Positions 24,388 to 32,891 of a stretch of 59,560 bases of DNA are shown here, in pieces; within the stretch, counting starts at the first letter, position 1, and every line of letters begins with the position of its first letter. The position numbers and the translations under genes are program-made. Origin of the DNA: Clostridiales bacterium (GTDB lineage: Bacteria; Bacillota; Clostridia; Christensenellales; CAG-138); assembly GCA_012517905.1 (NCBI GenBank), contig JAAYUE010000006.1:1-59560 (forward strand), given 5' to 3'. The notes under the pieces were generated by a model. That model saw only the letters and a list, made by a program, of their open reading frames with translations, made no database searches and was not told the DNA's origin.

Positions 24388-25851
24388 TCAATAGATGCCC
24401 GCGAGCTTGCCCACGAGATAGATCGCCCCCGTCATGATGGGCGCGGCGAAGAGCGTCATGACCACGCCGCTCTTTGCCATATCCGCAATGGAGAAATAAC
24501 CCGTCGAGTAGGGAATCACGCTGGTCGGCGTGCTGGTCACGAGGATGAACGCGATGTTGAGCGTCATCGCCGCGGGCATGACGATGCCGAGCGGCGAGAG
24601 CCCGAGCTGGCTTGCCACCGCGATCATGATCGGGATGACGACCGTCGCGGTGACGGTGTTGCTGGAAAGCCCCAGCTTGAGGATGGACACGATGAGGATG
24701 ACGCTGATGATCTGAACGAGCACCGGCAGCGCGCCGATGTTGCCCAAGAGCAGCATCGCGAGCCACTGCGCCGCGCCGCTTTGATACACCAGCATGCCCA
24801 GCGAGATGCCGCTTGCGATGAGCAGGATACCGCTCCAGGAGATGTCGCTCTCCACATCCTTCCACCGGATGTCCGTTACGCCGGGCAGGAAGAAGAGGCA
24901 CGCGCCGAGCACGGCGGGCAGCGAGGTGGGAATCTTGATGCCCATCCAGTCCCCGAGGGGCTTGCTCACGAGCCATAATACCACGGTGAGCAGAAAGATG
25001 ATCATGGTGGAGCGCTCGTTGTGCGTCATCTTCGGCAGGGCGGCAAACTCCCTCTTGAGTTCTTCGCTGCTTCGGCGGATGCACTTGATCTCCGGCTTGA
25101 AAAACGCCATCAGGATCCACCAAGCGGGCAGGAGCAGCAGCAGCATGCAGGGCACGCCGTAAAGCATCCAGCCGGCGAACGTGATTTCGATGTTGAGCGT
25201 ATCGCGCACAAATCCGATGGCGAGGTTGTTCGCGCCGCCGCCCGCGGGCGAGCCCGCGCCGCCGATCAGCGACCCCCACGCCACCGCGATGAACAGCGCC
25301 TTGCCAAAGCGGCTTCTGCCGGGTTCGAGGCGCTCCTCTTCCGCGATGGACCGCGCCAGCGGCATGAGCATGGCCGCCGCGGCCAGCGTGGTGATCCACA
25401 TGCCGATCAGCGCGCCCGCGATCAGAAAACCGAGTATGATATTGCCGGTCTTGTTGCCCGTCAGCCGCAGAATCAGCATGGAGACGCGCCGCCCGAGGCC
25501 GCTTTTTGTGATGGCGGCCGAGAGCGCGAGCACGCCGATGAAGAAGAGCACCGTGTCGTTGCCAAAGCCGAGCTTGACCACGTTGACAAACGACTCCGCC
25601 TTGAGCACGGCGAGCAAGATCATGCCGACAAGGCCCGCAATGTGAAACGGAATCGGCTCCGCGATCCACAGCAGCAGGCAAAAGAGCAGCACGCCGAGCA
25701 CCACGCGCCCCTGCTGCGTGAGCTCCGCGCCGTCGAGCTTGAGCACGCTCTCTGGCAACGGAACGAGCACCACGGCGGCGAGCAGCGCGGCGGCGGCGAG
25801 CACCCAGACGAGTTTGACGGCGACCGATGAGGCCGGTTTGGTTCGTTCCAT
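24388..25851 (-). CDS. DASS-family anion transporter, candidate sulfoacetate exporter
   Basis: 487 residues with about 12 membrane spans. The two DASS substrate/sodium loops are recognisable as GSLIGGAGSPAGGGANN (near residue 195) and SNTVTATVVIPI, plus TSTPTSVIPYSTG near the C-terminus. Family members move dicarboxylates, sulfate or small sulfonates. Its gene starts six bases after the acyl-CoA ligase alpha-subunit stop and precedes the sulfoquinovosidase, so export of the end product sulfoacetate is the simplest role. Uptake of a carboxylate is the alternative. Confidence 0.85.
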   Translation of the reverse strand: MERTKPASSVAVKLVWVLAAAALLAAVVLVPLPESVLKLDGAELTQQGRVVLGVLLFCLLLWIAEPIPFHIAGLVGMILLAVLKAESFVNVVKLGFGNDTVLFFIGVLALSAAITKSGLGRRVSMLILRLTGNKTGNIILGFLIAGALIGMWITTLAAAAMLMPLARSIAEEERLEPGRSRFGKALFIAVAWGSLIGGAGSPAGGGANNLAIGFVRDTLNIEITFAGWMLYGVPCMLLLLLPAWWILMAFFKPEIKCIRRSSEELKREFAALPKMTHNERSTMIIFLLTVVLWLVSKPLGDWMGIKIPTSLPAVLGACLFFLPGVTDIRWKDVESDISWSGILLIASGISLGMLVYQSGAAQWLAMLLLGNIGALPVLVQIISVILIVSILKLGLSSNTVTATVVIPIMIAVASQLGLSPLGIVMPAAMTLNIAFILVTSTPTSVIPYSTGYFSIADMAKSGVVMTLFAAPIMTGAIYLVGKLAGIY

Positions 25852-25857
25852 CGTTCC

Positions 25858-26748
25858 TTAATTCCTTTCGCCGAGCGCGGCTTTCAGCAGGGACCCCACC
25901 TCGCGCGGGCGGCGGGCGACGCGCGCGCCGACCGACTCGAGCAGCCTGGTCTTGTCCTCCACCGAACCCTTGCCGCCGGTGATGATGGCGCCCGCGTGGC
26001 CCATGCGCGTGCCCGGAGGCGCGGTGCGGCCCGAGAGGAACGAAACGAGCGGCTTGGTAAAGCGACCGGAGGCGATCGCCTCGGCGACCTCTTCTTCCAT
26101 CGTGCCGCCGAGCTCGCCGATGATGACGACCGCGTCGGTCTCGTCATCCGCCTCAAACGCGGGTAAAAACTCCGCAAAGCGCGCGCCGGGCACGGGGTCT
26201 CCGCCCACGCCGATGAGCGTGGAGACGCCGAATCCCGCGGCGACGACCATCGCCGTCACCTCGTTGGTCAGCGAGCCGCTGCGCGTCATGATGCCGATTC
26301 TGCCGGGCTTATAGACCCGCTCGATCCAGTAGGGAATGCTGCCCATCATGGCCTTGCCCGGCGCGATGAGTCCGCTGGTGTTGCCGCCGATGACGACGGC
26401 GTGACTGGCAAGCGCCGCGGCGCGGATCTTCGCCTGCTCGTGCAGGGGGATGCCGTCCGCGAGGGTGACGATCAGGCGGATGCCGGAGTCGAGCGACTCC
26501 ATCACCGCGTCCAAGACGAATTTCGGCGGTACGAACACCATCGCCGCGTCGGCCTTGTGTGCCTTTACCGCGTTTCGCACGCTGTGATACACCGGCGCGC
26601 CGCAGCAGAGCTGTCCCTCTTTGCCCGGCGTGACGCCGGCCACGATGTTGGTGCCCATGTCCGCCATGTGCTGCGTCCAGAAGGACCCTTCCTTGCCGGT
26701 GATGCCCTGAACGAGCACGCGCGTGTTTTGATCGATCAATATGCTCAT
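25858..26748 (-). CDS. ADP-forming acyl-CoA ligase alpha subunit (succinyl-CoA synthetase alpha-like)
   Basis: 296 residues. CoA-binding Rossmann domain opens ILIDQNTRVLVQGITGKEG; the phosphorylated His lies in TRMGHAGAIITGGKGS near residue 245. With the beta subunit it converts an acyl-CoA, ADP and phosphate to free acid, CoA and ATP. Placed between an acylating aldehyde dehydrogenase and a small-anion transporter in an SQ locus, it fits the sulfoacetate-CoA ligase (SqwKL) of the sulfoacetate-forming sulfo-TK branch. The ATG at 26748 overlaps the beta-subunit stop by four bases; the frame continues upstream inside the beta gene, which I reject. No other citric-acid-cycle gene is nearby. Confidence 0.9.
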   Translation of the reverse strand: MSILIDQNTRVLVQGITGKEGSFWTQHMADMGTNIVAGVTPGKEGQLCCGAPVYHSVRNAVKAHKADAAMVFVPPKFVLDAVMESLDSGIRLIVTLADGIPLHEQAKIRAAALASHAVVIGGNTSGLIAPGKAMMGSIPYWIERVYKPGRIGIMTRSGSLTNEVTAMVVAAGFGVSTLIGVGGDPVPGARFAEFLPAFEADDETDAVVIIGELGGTMEEEVAEAIASGRFTKPLVSFLSGRTAPPGTRMGHAGAIITGGKGSVEDKTRLLESVGARVARRPREVGSLLKAALGERN

Positions 26749-27872
26749 GCCCGTTCCCTCCCGCTCGCAATCGCTACGGCCTTTCGCACCGCTTCCTCCG
26801 TGTCCGAGAGGCGCTTGAGGCCGATCGGCGCGAAGATTTCGTCCACGCGCTCCTCGCCCGTGCCGCGCAGACATGCGACGATGGGGCAGTCCGGCTTGAG
26901 CTCCTGCACGGCCTTCGTGATGCCCTCGGCCATCACGTCCGCGCGGGCGATGGTGCCGAAGGTGACGATGAGGATGACCTTGGGTTTGTTGGCGAGGCAG
27001 AGGCGCATCGCCGTGCCCGCCTTCATATAGTTCGGCCCGCCGAATTCGAGATAGTTCGCAACCTTGCCGCCTTCGTAGTTGACGAGGTCGTATACCGTGT
27101 TGGCAAGGCCCGCGCCCGCGCACATGAGGCTGATGTCCCCGTCGAACTCGATATAGGGGATGCCCTCTTTCGCGGCCTCGAACTCCATGTCGCTTGCGTA
27201 ATACGGACGGCCCTTTTCATACGCCGCGTGGCGGAACATGGAGTTGTCGTCGATGCTCAGCTTGCCGTCCCCGGCGACGGCCGTCCCGCTCTTCGTCAGA
27301 AACAGCGGGTTGATCTCGATCAGCTCCGCGTCCATGCTGCGAAACGCCCGGTAGAGCGCGCCGCAGAGTTTGCCGACCTGCTTGAGCGCGTCGTCCCGCA
27401 GGCCGAGGCGATAGACAAAATCGCTGATCTGAAACGGCTGCAGGCCGCGGTCAAGGTCTATGGTTTCGCGCACGATCTTCTCCGGCGTCTTAGCGGCGAC
27501 CTGCTCGATCTCCACGCCGCCTTCTGCGCAGCCCATGAGCACCGCGCGCCCGCTCGGCGCGTCCATCGTGAGCGCGAGATACAGCTCGCGTTCGATGGCG
27601 ACGGCTTCCTCGACCAGTACGGCGTGCAGGGACGGTACCCCGGCGAAGTAGTTCGCCGCGAGCACCTCCGCTTCCGCCTGCGTTTTTGCGAGCTTGACCA
27701 GCCCCGCCTTGCCGCGCCCACCGGAGAGCACCTGGCACTTGAGCATACAGGGCAGGCCGACAAAGCCGACCGCCGCCGCGGTCTCGCCCGCGCCGGTGAT
27801 CAGCACGGATTTCGGCACGGGGATGCCGGCGTCCGCAAAGACCTCTTTTGCCTGATATTCGAATAGCTTCAT
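26745..27872 (-). CDS. ADP-forming acyl-CoA ligase beta subunit (succinyl-CoA synthetase beta-like, ATP-grasp)
   Basis: 375 residues. ATP-grasp N-terminus MKLFEYQAKEVFADAGIPVP and lysine-containing loop KCQVLSGGRGKAG bind nucleotide; the C-terminal CoA-ligase domain includes GLANTVYDLVNYEGGKVANYLEFGG. It supplies the nucleotide site for the ligase formed with the alpha subunit, capturing the thioester energy of sulfoacetyl-CoA as ATP by my reading. Ordinary succinate-CoA ligase is the alternative. It follows the aldehyde dehydrogenase gene by 19 bp. Confidence 0.9.
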   Translation of the reverse strand: MKLFEYQAKEVFADAGIPVPKSVLITGAGETAAAVGFVGLPCMLKCQVLSGGRGKAGLVKLAKTQAEAEVLAANYFAGVPSLHAVLVEEAVAIERELYLALTMDAPSGRAVLMGCAEGGVEIEQVAAKTPEKIVRETIDLDRGLQPFQISDFVYRLGLRDDALKQVGKLCGALYRAFRSMDAELIEINPLFLTKSGTAVAGDGKLSIDDNSMFRHAAYEKGRPYYASDMEFEAAKEGIPYIEFDGDISLMCAGAGLANTVYDLVNYEGGKVANYLEFGGPNYMKAGTAMRLCLANKPKVILIVTFGTIARADVMAEGITKAVQELKPDCPIVACLRGTGEERVDEIFAPIGLKRLSDTEEAVRKAVAIASGRERA

Positions 27873-27891
27873 ATGCTTCTCTTTCCGCGCG

Positions 27892-29292
27892 TCAGCCGAG
27901 GCTCTTTAAGTACGCGCCGAAGATGGCCTCGTCCGTCGGACGGTGCGGGGCGATCGGCTCGGAGACCCAGGTGACGTTGATGAAGTGCTTGTAGGTGATG
28001 TTTTCGCTTGTGATGTTGTTGCCCCAGGTGCCGCAGCCGAGCGTCACCGTGGACGGCATGCCGTTGAAGAACGCGCCGCCGTTTGCCGCGGCCTGCGGCT
28101 GGCGGACGATCACGCGGCTGGTCTGCATGTGTTCGCCGAGGTAGTCGATATACGCGCGGTTGAAGGTGTGGATGCCGCAGCTGTGCCCGCGGCCGGAGTT
28201 GTCGGTCAGACGTTTGAGAATCTCCACGCCCTCGGAAAACGCGCCGTATCTCCAGATGGTGAGCACCGGGGAGAGCTTCTCTTCCGCAAAGAGGTCGTCT
28301 TCAAGCGGCATCTCGCCTTCGACGAGCAGCATTACGGTTGTTTCCGGAATGTCGAACCCGGCCAGCTCGGCGATTGCTTTCGCGCTTCTGGCGACGATCT
28401 CCCCGTTGATGACGAGCGAGCCCTTCTTGTTGAGCTTCCACATCGTGTCCTTGAGCTTTTTGCGGGTTTCGCCCGTCACCAGAAATCCGCCTTCGGCGAC
28501 GAGCGCTTTGACCATCGCGTCGTAGACGCCCTGCTGCACGACGATGGAGTTTTCGGAGGAACAGCTCGTCGCGTTGTCGAAGGTTTTGCTGGTTCTGAGC
28601 TTCTTTGCCGCGTCGAGAATGTCCGCGTCCTCGGCGACGATCTGGCAGGAGTTGCCGGGGCCGACGCCGTAGGCGGGCTTGCCGCTGGAATAGGCGGCCT
28701 TGACCATCGGCCCGCCGCCGGTGGCGACGACGAGGTCCACCTGGCGCATGAGTTCGCCCGTGAGCTCGATGCTCGGCTCCTCGACGACCTGGATGAGGTC
28801 CTCGGGCGCACCGGCTTTTTTGAGCCCCTGTCGCATGAAGTCCACGGCGAGCTTCGTGCTGTTCTTTGCGTGCGGGTGCGGCGCGAAGATGACGGCGTTG
28901 CGTCCTTTTAATATGGAGACGGCGTTGCTCGAGGGCGTCGCCGTGGGGTTCGTTACGGGTGTGAGCGCGCCGACGACGCCGACGGGCTTTGCGTATTTTT
29001 TGATGCCGCGCGCGGCGTCTTCTTCGATGAGGCCGACGGATTTTACCTTCAGCACGTCGTCGATGACGCCCAGCACCTTGTTCTTGTGCTTCTGAATCTT
29101 ATCGGCGATCGAACCCATGCCGGTCTCGGACACGGCGAGCTCGGCCAGCCGGGCGATGTTTTCGTCGTTGTAAACTTCCCATGCGACGGCCGTACAGACG
29201 CGGTCGATCTGCTCCTGCGTATAGCCGGCGACTGCGGCCTGCGCGATTCTCGCCTGTTTCACGAGCTGAGCGATGAGTTCCTGATTTTCCAT
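27892..29292 (-). CDS. CoA-acylating aldehyde dehydrogenase, candidate sulfoacetaldehyde dehydrogenase (SqwD-like)
   Basis: 466 residues of the EutE/PduP/AdhE-N type. The catalytic Cys is C244 in FDNATSCSSEN, and the NAD site includes TPVTNPTATPSSNA. Such enzymes oxidise an aldehyde to acyl-CoA with NAD and CoA. Its linkage to the acyl-CoA ligase, transketolase and sulfoquinovosidase points to sulfoacetaldehyde as substrate. There is no microcompartment gene near, so ethanolamine or propanediol use is unlikely. The ATG at 29292 has GGAGG upstream. First gene of the operon: this gene, ligase beta, ligase alpha, DASS transporter, sulfoquinovosidase. Confidence 0.9.
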   Translation of the reverse strand: MENQELIAQLVKQARIAQAAVAGYTQEQIDRVCTAVAWEVYNDENIARLAELAVSETGMGSIADKIQKHKNKVLGVIDDVLKVKSVGLIEEDAARGIKKYAKPVGVVGALTPVTNPTATPSSNAVSILKGRNAVIFAPHPHAKNSTKLAVDFMRQGLKKAGAPEDLIQVVEEPSIELTGELMRQVDLVVATGGGPMVKAAYSSGKPAYGVGPGNSCQIVAEDADILDAAKKLRTSKTFDNATSCSSENSIVVQQGVYDAMVKALVAEGGFLVTGETRKKLKDTMWKLNKKGSLVINGEIVARSAKAIAELAGFDIPETTVMLLVEGEMPLEDDLFAEEKLSPVLTIWRYGAFSEGVEILKRLTDNSGRGHSCGIHTFNRAYIDYLGEHMQTSRVIVRQPQAAANGGAFFNGMPSTVTLGCGTWGNNITSENITYKHFINVTWVSEPIAPHRPTDEAIFGAYLKSLG

Positions 29293-29357
29293 TGATTCGA
29301 TCCTCCAGAACATTCGAAAATGATGATTGGAGCAGACCTTCCGCCTGCGGCATGCCT

Positions 29358-29387
29358 AGTATAACATTGATTAATAGACTAAATCAA
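29358..29387 (-). promoter_or_regulatory. Promoter of the sulfoacetate operon
   Basis: Minus strand TTGATT (29387-29382), an 18-bp spacer and TATACT (29363-29358). Operator B covers the -35 box and spacer. Confidence 0.6.
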
Positions 29388-29388
29388 T
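29366..29388. promoter_or_regulatory. Operator B for the ROK repressor (inferred)
   Basis: Arms ATTGATTAAT and CTAAATCAAT around AGA, pairing at the outer seven bases (ATTGATT/AATCAAT). It lies between the divergent aldehyde dehydrogenase and ROK genes and overlaps the leftward promoter, so it could control both. Confidence 0.72.
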
Positions 29389-29416
29389 TGATTTTTTCAG
29401 AATTATTTGATAAACT
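29388..29416 (+). promoter_or_regulatory. Possible promoter of the ROK repressor gene
   Basis: TTGATT (29388-29393), a 17-bp spacer and TAAACT (29411-29416). The -35 box touches operator B, suggesting autoregulation. Confidence 0.5.
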
Positions 29417-29466
29417 GATCCCAGGCGTAATCAAGCAGACGCGCACGATACGGAGGGTGTTTTTTT

Positions 29467-30699
29467 ATGAATCACCGCGGGGACAACATGAGCACCGTCA
29501 AGCGATACAACCGCAGCGTCATCCTGCGGCTTTTGCATGAGCACGGGGGCCTGAGCCGCAAGCGCATGGCGGAGGAGATGTCCCTCACGCCCGCGGCGAT
29601 CACGATGATCGTCTCCGAGATGATCGGCGAGGGGCTTCTTTTCGAGGGCGCGACGCTGGAGTCCAACGGCAGCGCGGGGCGCAAGGAGATCATGGTCAAC
29701 ATCAACCTGACCGGATTTGTCGCCCTCGGCGTTTCCATCAATTTGCAGGAAGTGCTGCTCTCCGCGACCACGCTCGACGGCGCGCTGCTGTTTTCCGAGT
29801 CGATTCCCTGCCGTGCGGACCTGCCGGTCTCCGAGGCGCTGAACATCATGGAGACGCGCCTTCCCGCGCTGATTGCGGACCACGGCATTGCGCTAGAGAG
29901 CATCGTCGGTCTCGGGCTGGCCGTGCGCGGCACGGTGGACGAAAACCGGAGCAAGAGCCTGAATTCCTTCGGCGCGCTGGAGGGCGAAAACATCCCGCTG
30001 GCCCAGCTCGTTGCCGAGCGCACGGGTTTTCACACAACCATGGACAACAACGTGCGCAGCATGTTCCGCGCGCACATGTTTTTTTCGACCGAGCAGGCGT
30101 CGAGCCTGTTTTTCATCCGCTGCGAAAAAGGCATCGGCGGGGCCGTCTCCGCCGACCACCGCATCCTCACCGGCAGCAGCGGCATGTGCTCCGAGTTTGG
30201 CCACATGCCGATTGTGGAGCTGGGCGGCAAGCGCTGCCACTGCGGAAAGACCGGCTGTCTCGAAACTGTCGCCTCGCCGATGGCGATCTGCGAGGACGTC
30301 GGCAGCATCTTCTCCGCCGAACGGACGCCGCGCCTCTACGCGCTCACGGGCGGACACCAGAACCGCGTGAATCTGCCGCTGATCATGGAGGCGGCGCAGA
30401 CGGGCGACCTTCCCGTGGACGCCATCGTCCAGAACGCCGCGAGCAAGCTTTCCAGCGCGATCAAGGCGATCGTGTATACGCTCGACCCCGCGCGCGTGGT
30501 GCTCTACGGCAGCATCTTTAACCTGCCGTATTATTACGAGAGCCTGCAGGCGCATCTGCGCATCGGCTTTGACCGCGGGGACGGCGGCGACTATGCGCAA
30601 AAGAGCCGCTTTAACCTGCAGCTGGAGGAAAAGGCCGCCTGCGTCACCGCCATAGACGCGTTTTATAAAAACGGCGGATACCTTACCTGGGAAAAATGA
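29467..30699 (+). CDS. ROK-family transcriptional repressor, likely regulator of the SQ locus
   Basis: 410 residues. Winged-helix DNA-binding domain 10-60 (GLSRKRMAEEMSLTPAAITMIV), then a ROK sugar-sensing domain with DNN at 193-195 and the zinc/ROK signature His246, Cys257, Cys259, Cys264 (GHMPIVELGGKRCHCGKTGCLE). It resembles NagC/XylR-type repressors released by a sugar or sugar phosphate. It is divergent from the sulfoacetate operon with an operator between them, and the same site recurs before the transketolase and transporter operons. The effector is probably SQ or an early intermediate. GGAGGG precedes the ATG at 29467. Confidence 0.9.
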   Translation: MNHRGDNMSTVKRYNRSVILRLLHEHGGLSRKRMAEEMSLTPAAITMIVSEMIGEGLLFEGATLESNGSAGRKEIMVNINLTGFVALGVSINLQEVLLSATTLDGALLFSESIPCRADLPVSEALNIMETRLPALIADHGIALESIVGLGLAVRGTVDENRSKSLNSFGALEGENIPLAQLVAERTGFHTTMDNNVRSMFRAHMFFSTEQASSLFFIRCEKGIGGAVSADHRILTGSSGMCSEFGHMPIVELGGKRCHCGKTGCLETVASPMAICEDVGSIFSAERTPRLYALTGGHQNRVNLPLIMEAAQTGDLPVDAIVQNAASKLSSAIKAIVYTLDPARVVLYGSIFNLPYYYESLQAHLRIGFDRGDGGDYAQKSRFNLQLEEKAACVTAIDAFYKNGGYLTWEK

Positions 30700-30726
30700 A
30701 CCAGCCCATCAATCCGGAACATCCCG

Positions 30727-30757
30727 GCCCCGCTCGACTACGAGCGGGGCTCCTTTT
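30727..30757 (+). terminator. Terminator after the ROK repressor
   Basis: GCCCCGCTCG, loop ACTA, CGAGCGGGGC, then TCCTTTTTT. Confidence 0.9.
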
Positions 30758-30871
30758 TTCGGGCGTCCGCCCGAACGGGTTGCCACCGCATAACGATCGG
30801 CGGGATAAATTGCCGCGGCATGTGGTTTCTTGTATCGGCTTGTACCGATTCGCCGGATTCCCGCGCGCGCC

Positions 30872-30901
30872 TTGCAAAATCCCGCGCGGTTGGCATATAA
30901 T
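30872..30901 (+). promoter_or_regulatory. Promoter of the nagA-nagB-kinase operon
   Basis: TTGCAA (30872-30877), an 18-bp spacer and TATAAT (30896-30901). The leader is about 125 bp. The 334-bp gap between the ROK gene and nagA otherwise holds only the terminator; no ROK operator of the 23-bp type is present. Confidence 0.7.
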
Positions 30902-31033
30902 ATGTCTGTAACAAATCAACGGTTTACGCGCCGCTGAATTCGCTGAAACAGATCAAACGCCGCCCCGAATCAAGCTGCAAAACCAGTACGGCGCCGCCGG
31001 AACACAGCAGGCCGCGCAGGGAGGAAAATTGCG

Positions 31034-32173
31034 ATGGTATATGAAAACGCGATGGTATACGGGCCGGATTTTCGCTTTCACAAAGGCGGGTTTTCGGTGG
31101 AAAACGGCCGGTTTTCCAGCGTGCTCGCCGCAGGCGGCGAGCCGGCGGAAGATCTCAGCGGCGCCTACGTCGTCCCGGGATTTGTGGACATCCATAACCA
31201 CGGCAACTCCGGACACGATTTTTCGGACGGCGATCCCGAAGGGCTGAAGGTCATCGCGGCATATCTGGCAGAGCATGGGATCACGTCGTTTGCGCCCGCC
31301 TCCGTCACGCTGCCGGAGGAGCAGCTGCGCGCGGCGTATCAAAACGCCGCAGCGTTCGCCGCCGAGGCGCCGGAGGGCTGCGCCGTGCTGCGCGGCATCC
31401 ATATGGAAGGGCCGTTTTTCTCGGAGAAAAAAAAAGGCGCGCAAAACGGCGCGTTTTTGCAAAGGCCGGATTACGGGGTGTTTCTGCGGCTCAACGAGGC
31501 GGCGAACGGGTTGATCAAGATTGCGGACGTCGCACCAGAGCTCCCCGGGGCGGTGGAATATGTCGAAAAGGTCGCGAAACACTGCGTCGTCTCCATTGCG
31601 CACACCGAGGCGAACTATGAACAGGCGAAGGCCGCCATCGCGGCGGGCGCGACGCACGTGACCCATCTGTTCAACGCCATGCCGGCGTTTCTGCACCGCG
31701 CGCCCGGCGTGGTCGGCGCGGCGGCGGAGTCCCCATGGGTTGACGCCGAACTCATCTGCGACGGCATGCACGTGCACGAAAGCGTCGTGCGCGCGGCGTT
31801 CGCCATGTTTGGCGCGGAGCGGCTGTGCCTCATCAGCGACGCGCTTTCCTGCTGCGGCATGCCGCAGGGCGAGTATATGCTCGGCGGGCAGAAGATCGTG
31901 CTGGACGGAACGGTTGCGCGCCTTGCGGACGCGCCGGACACGCTCGCGGGATCGGCAAACAATCTCTTCGGCATCTTTCGCATGGCGCTCTCCTTCGGCA
32001 TCCCCGCCGAGGCGGCGGTTCGTATGGCGAGCGGCAACCCCGCCCGCGCGATCGGCGCGGATGGCGAGATCGGCTCCATCGGAAACGGCAAACGCGCGGA
32101 CTTTCTCGTGCTGAACGGAGATTTCTCGCTCCGCCGCGTGTTCCTCGCGGGGCGCGAGCGGAAGGGAAACTAG
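31034..32173 (+). CDS. nagA: N-acetylglucosamine-6-phosphate deacetylase
   Basis: 379 residues with canonical NagA motifs: HNH at 54-56, HMEGPF with Glu125, His190, THLFNAM with His211, DGMHVH with His246 and catalytic Asp269 in ISDA. It removes acetate from GlcNAc-6-phosphate in the cytoplasm. GGGAGGAAAA precedes the ATG. First gene of an operon with a CBM9-like protein, NagB and a ROK-type kinase, which together would phosphorylate, deacetylate and deaminate GlcNAc to fructose 6-phosphate. Confidence 0.93.
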   Translation: MVYENAMVYGPDFRFHKGGFSVENGRFSSVLAAGGEPAEDLSGAYVVPGFVDIHNHGNSGHDFSDGDPEGLKVIAAYLAEHGITSFAPASVTLPEEQLRAAYQNAAAFAAEAPEGCAVLRGIHMEGPFFSEKKKGAQNGAFLQRPDYGVFLRLNEAANGLIKIADVAPELPGAVEYVEKVAKHCVVSIAHTEANYEQAKAAIAAGATHVTHLFNAMPAFLHRAPGVVGAAAESPWVDAELICDGMHVHESVVRAAFAMFGAERLCLISDALSCCGMPQGEYMLGGQKIVLDGTVARLADAPDTLAGSANNLFGIFRMALSFGIPAEAAVRMASGNPARAIGADGEIGSIGNGKRADFLVLNGDFSLRRVFLAGRERKGN

Positions 32174-32176
32174 GCG

Positions 32177-32833
32177 ATGACGCAGAGACCGCTGTATCGG
32201 ATCAAAACGATCGCTCCCGGCGCGCCGCATGTCGGCGTTGAATTTCGAATTTCGTACTATCGCCCCGAAGGAGCGATCGGCCCGGACACGCGCGGGCAGC
32301 TGCTCTGCCTGCCGGGGGAGGGGCTGGAGGTATCCATGTGGTGCCGCGAGGAGCATCCCCGCGCGGTCTGTCGCAACCCCAACGATCCCGTGCATACGGA
32401 CAGCTGTATGGAAGCGTTTATCGACTGCTTTCCCGATCTGCCGCAATACGGTTACGTCGCGCTGGAGATGAACGCAAACGGCGCGGCGCACTGCTCCTTT
32501 GGAACGGGCAGGCAGACGCGCGGATACGTCGCCGACCGCGGCCTGCCGCATCCCGAGGTGGCGATCGACCGGATCGAACGCGAGGGCGACTCCTGGTGGC
32601 GGGCGACCTGCCTGCTGCGCACCTCCCTGCTGGAGGCGCTCTATGAACGGAGCTGCGATTTTTCGCCGGGGCATCGTATGCGCGGCAACTTTTATAAGTG
32701 CGGCGACCACACCGAAAGCCCGCATTGGGGCAGCTGGGCGGAGGTGGAGCGCGTGGACTTCCACGCGCCGCATCTCTTCGGAGAATTGATCGTCGTTTCC
32801 GCAAGCGGGAGCGGCGGGGACGCATCCCAATAA
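32177..32833 (+). CDS. Cytosolic CBM9-like (DOMON-fold) carbohydrate-binding protein
   Basis: 218 residues without a signal peptide. The pattern VALEMNANGAAHCSFGTGR, DSWWRATCLL, RGNFYKCGD, and the closing SWAEVERVDFHAPHLFGEL match the carbohydrate-binding family 9-like proteins. It starts three bases after nagA, so it is coupled to amino-sugar catabolism. Its lack of export signal is unusual for a carbohydrate-binding module and suggests a role on an intracellular sugar, perhaps sensing or channelling. Function not known. Confidence 0.7.
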   Translation: MTQRPLYRIKTIAPGAPHVGVEFRISYYRPEGAIGPDTRGQLLCLPGEGLEVSMWCREEHPRAVCRNPNDPVHTDSCMEAFIDCFPDLPQYGYVALEMNANGAAHCSFGTGRQTRGYVADRGLPHPEVAIDRIEREGDSWWRATCLLRTSLLEALYERSCDFSPGHRMRGNFYKCGDHTESPHWGSWAEVERVDFHAPHLFGELIVVSASGSGGDASQ

Positions 32834-32891
32834 ACAGCGATCTGAGCGGGATCGTATCACTTAGCAAGACCAGCAAAAAGGACAGAGCATC

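Noticed and set aside
24016-24978. Plus-strand frame opposite sulfoquinovosidase and DASS genes, rich in His, Asp and Arg
   Set aside because: Charged low-complexity shadow without a start signal.
25858-29292. Reading the ligase and aldehyde dehydrogenase as citric-acid-cycle or ethanolamine genes
   Set aside because: No other cycle gene, no microcompartment or eut/pdu gene is near, while the operon ends in a sulfoquinovosidase.
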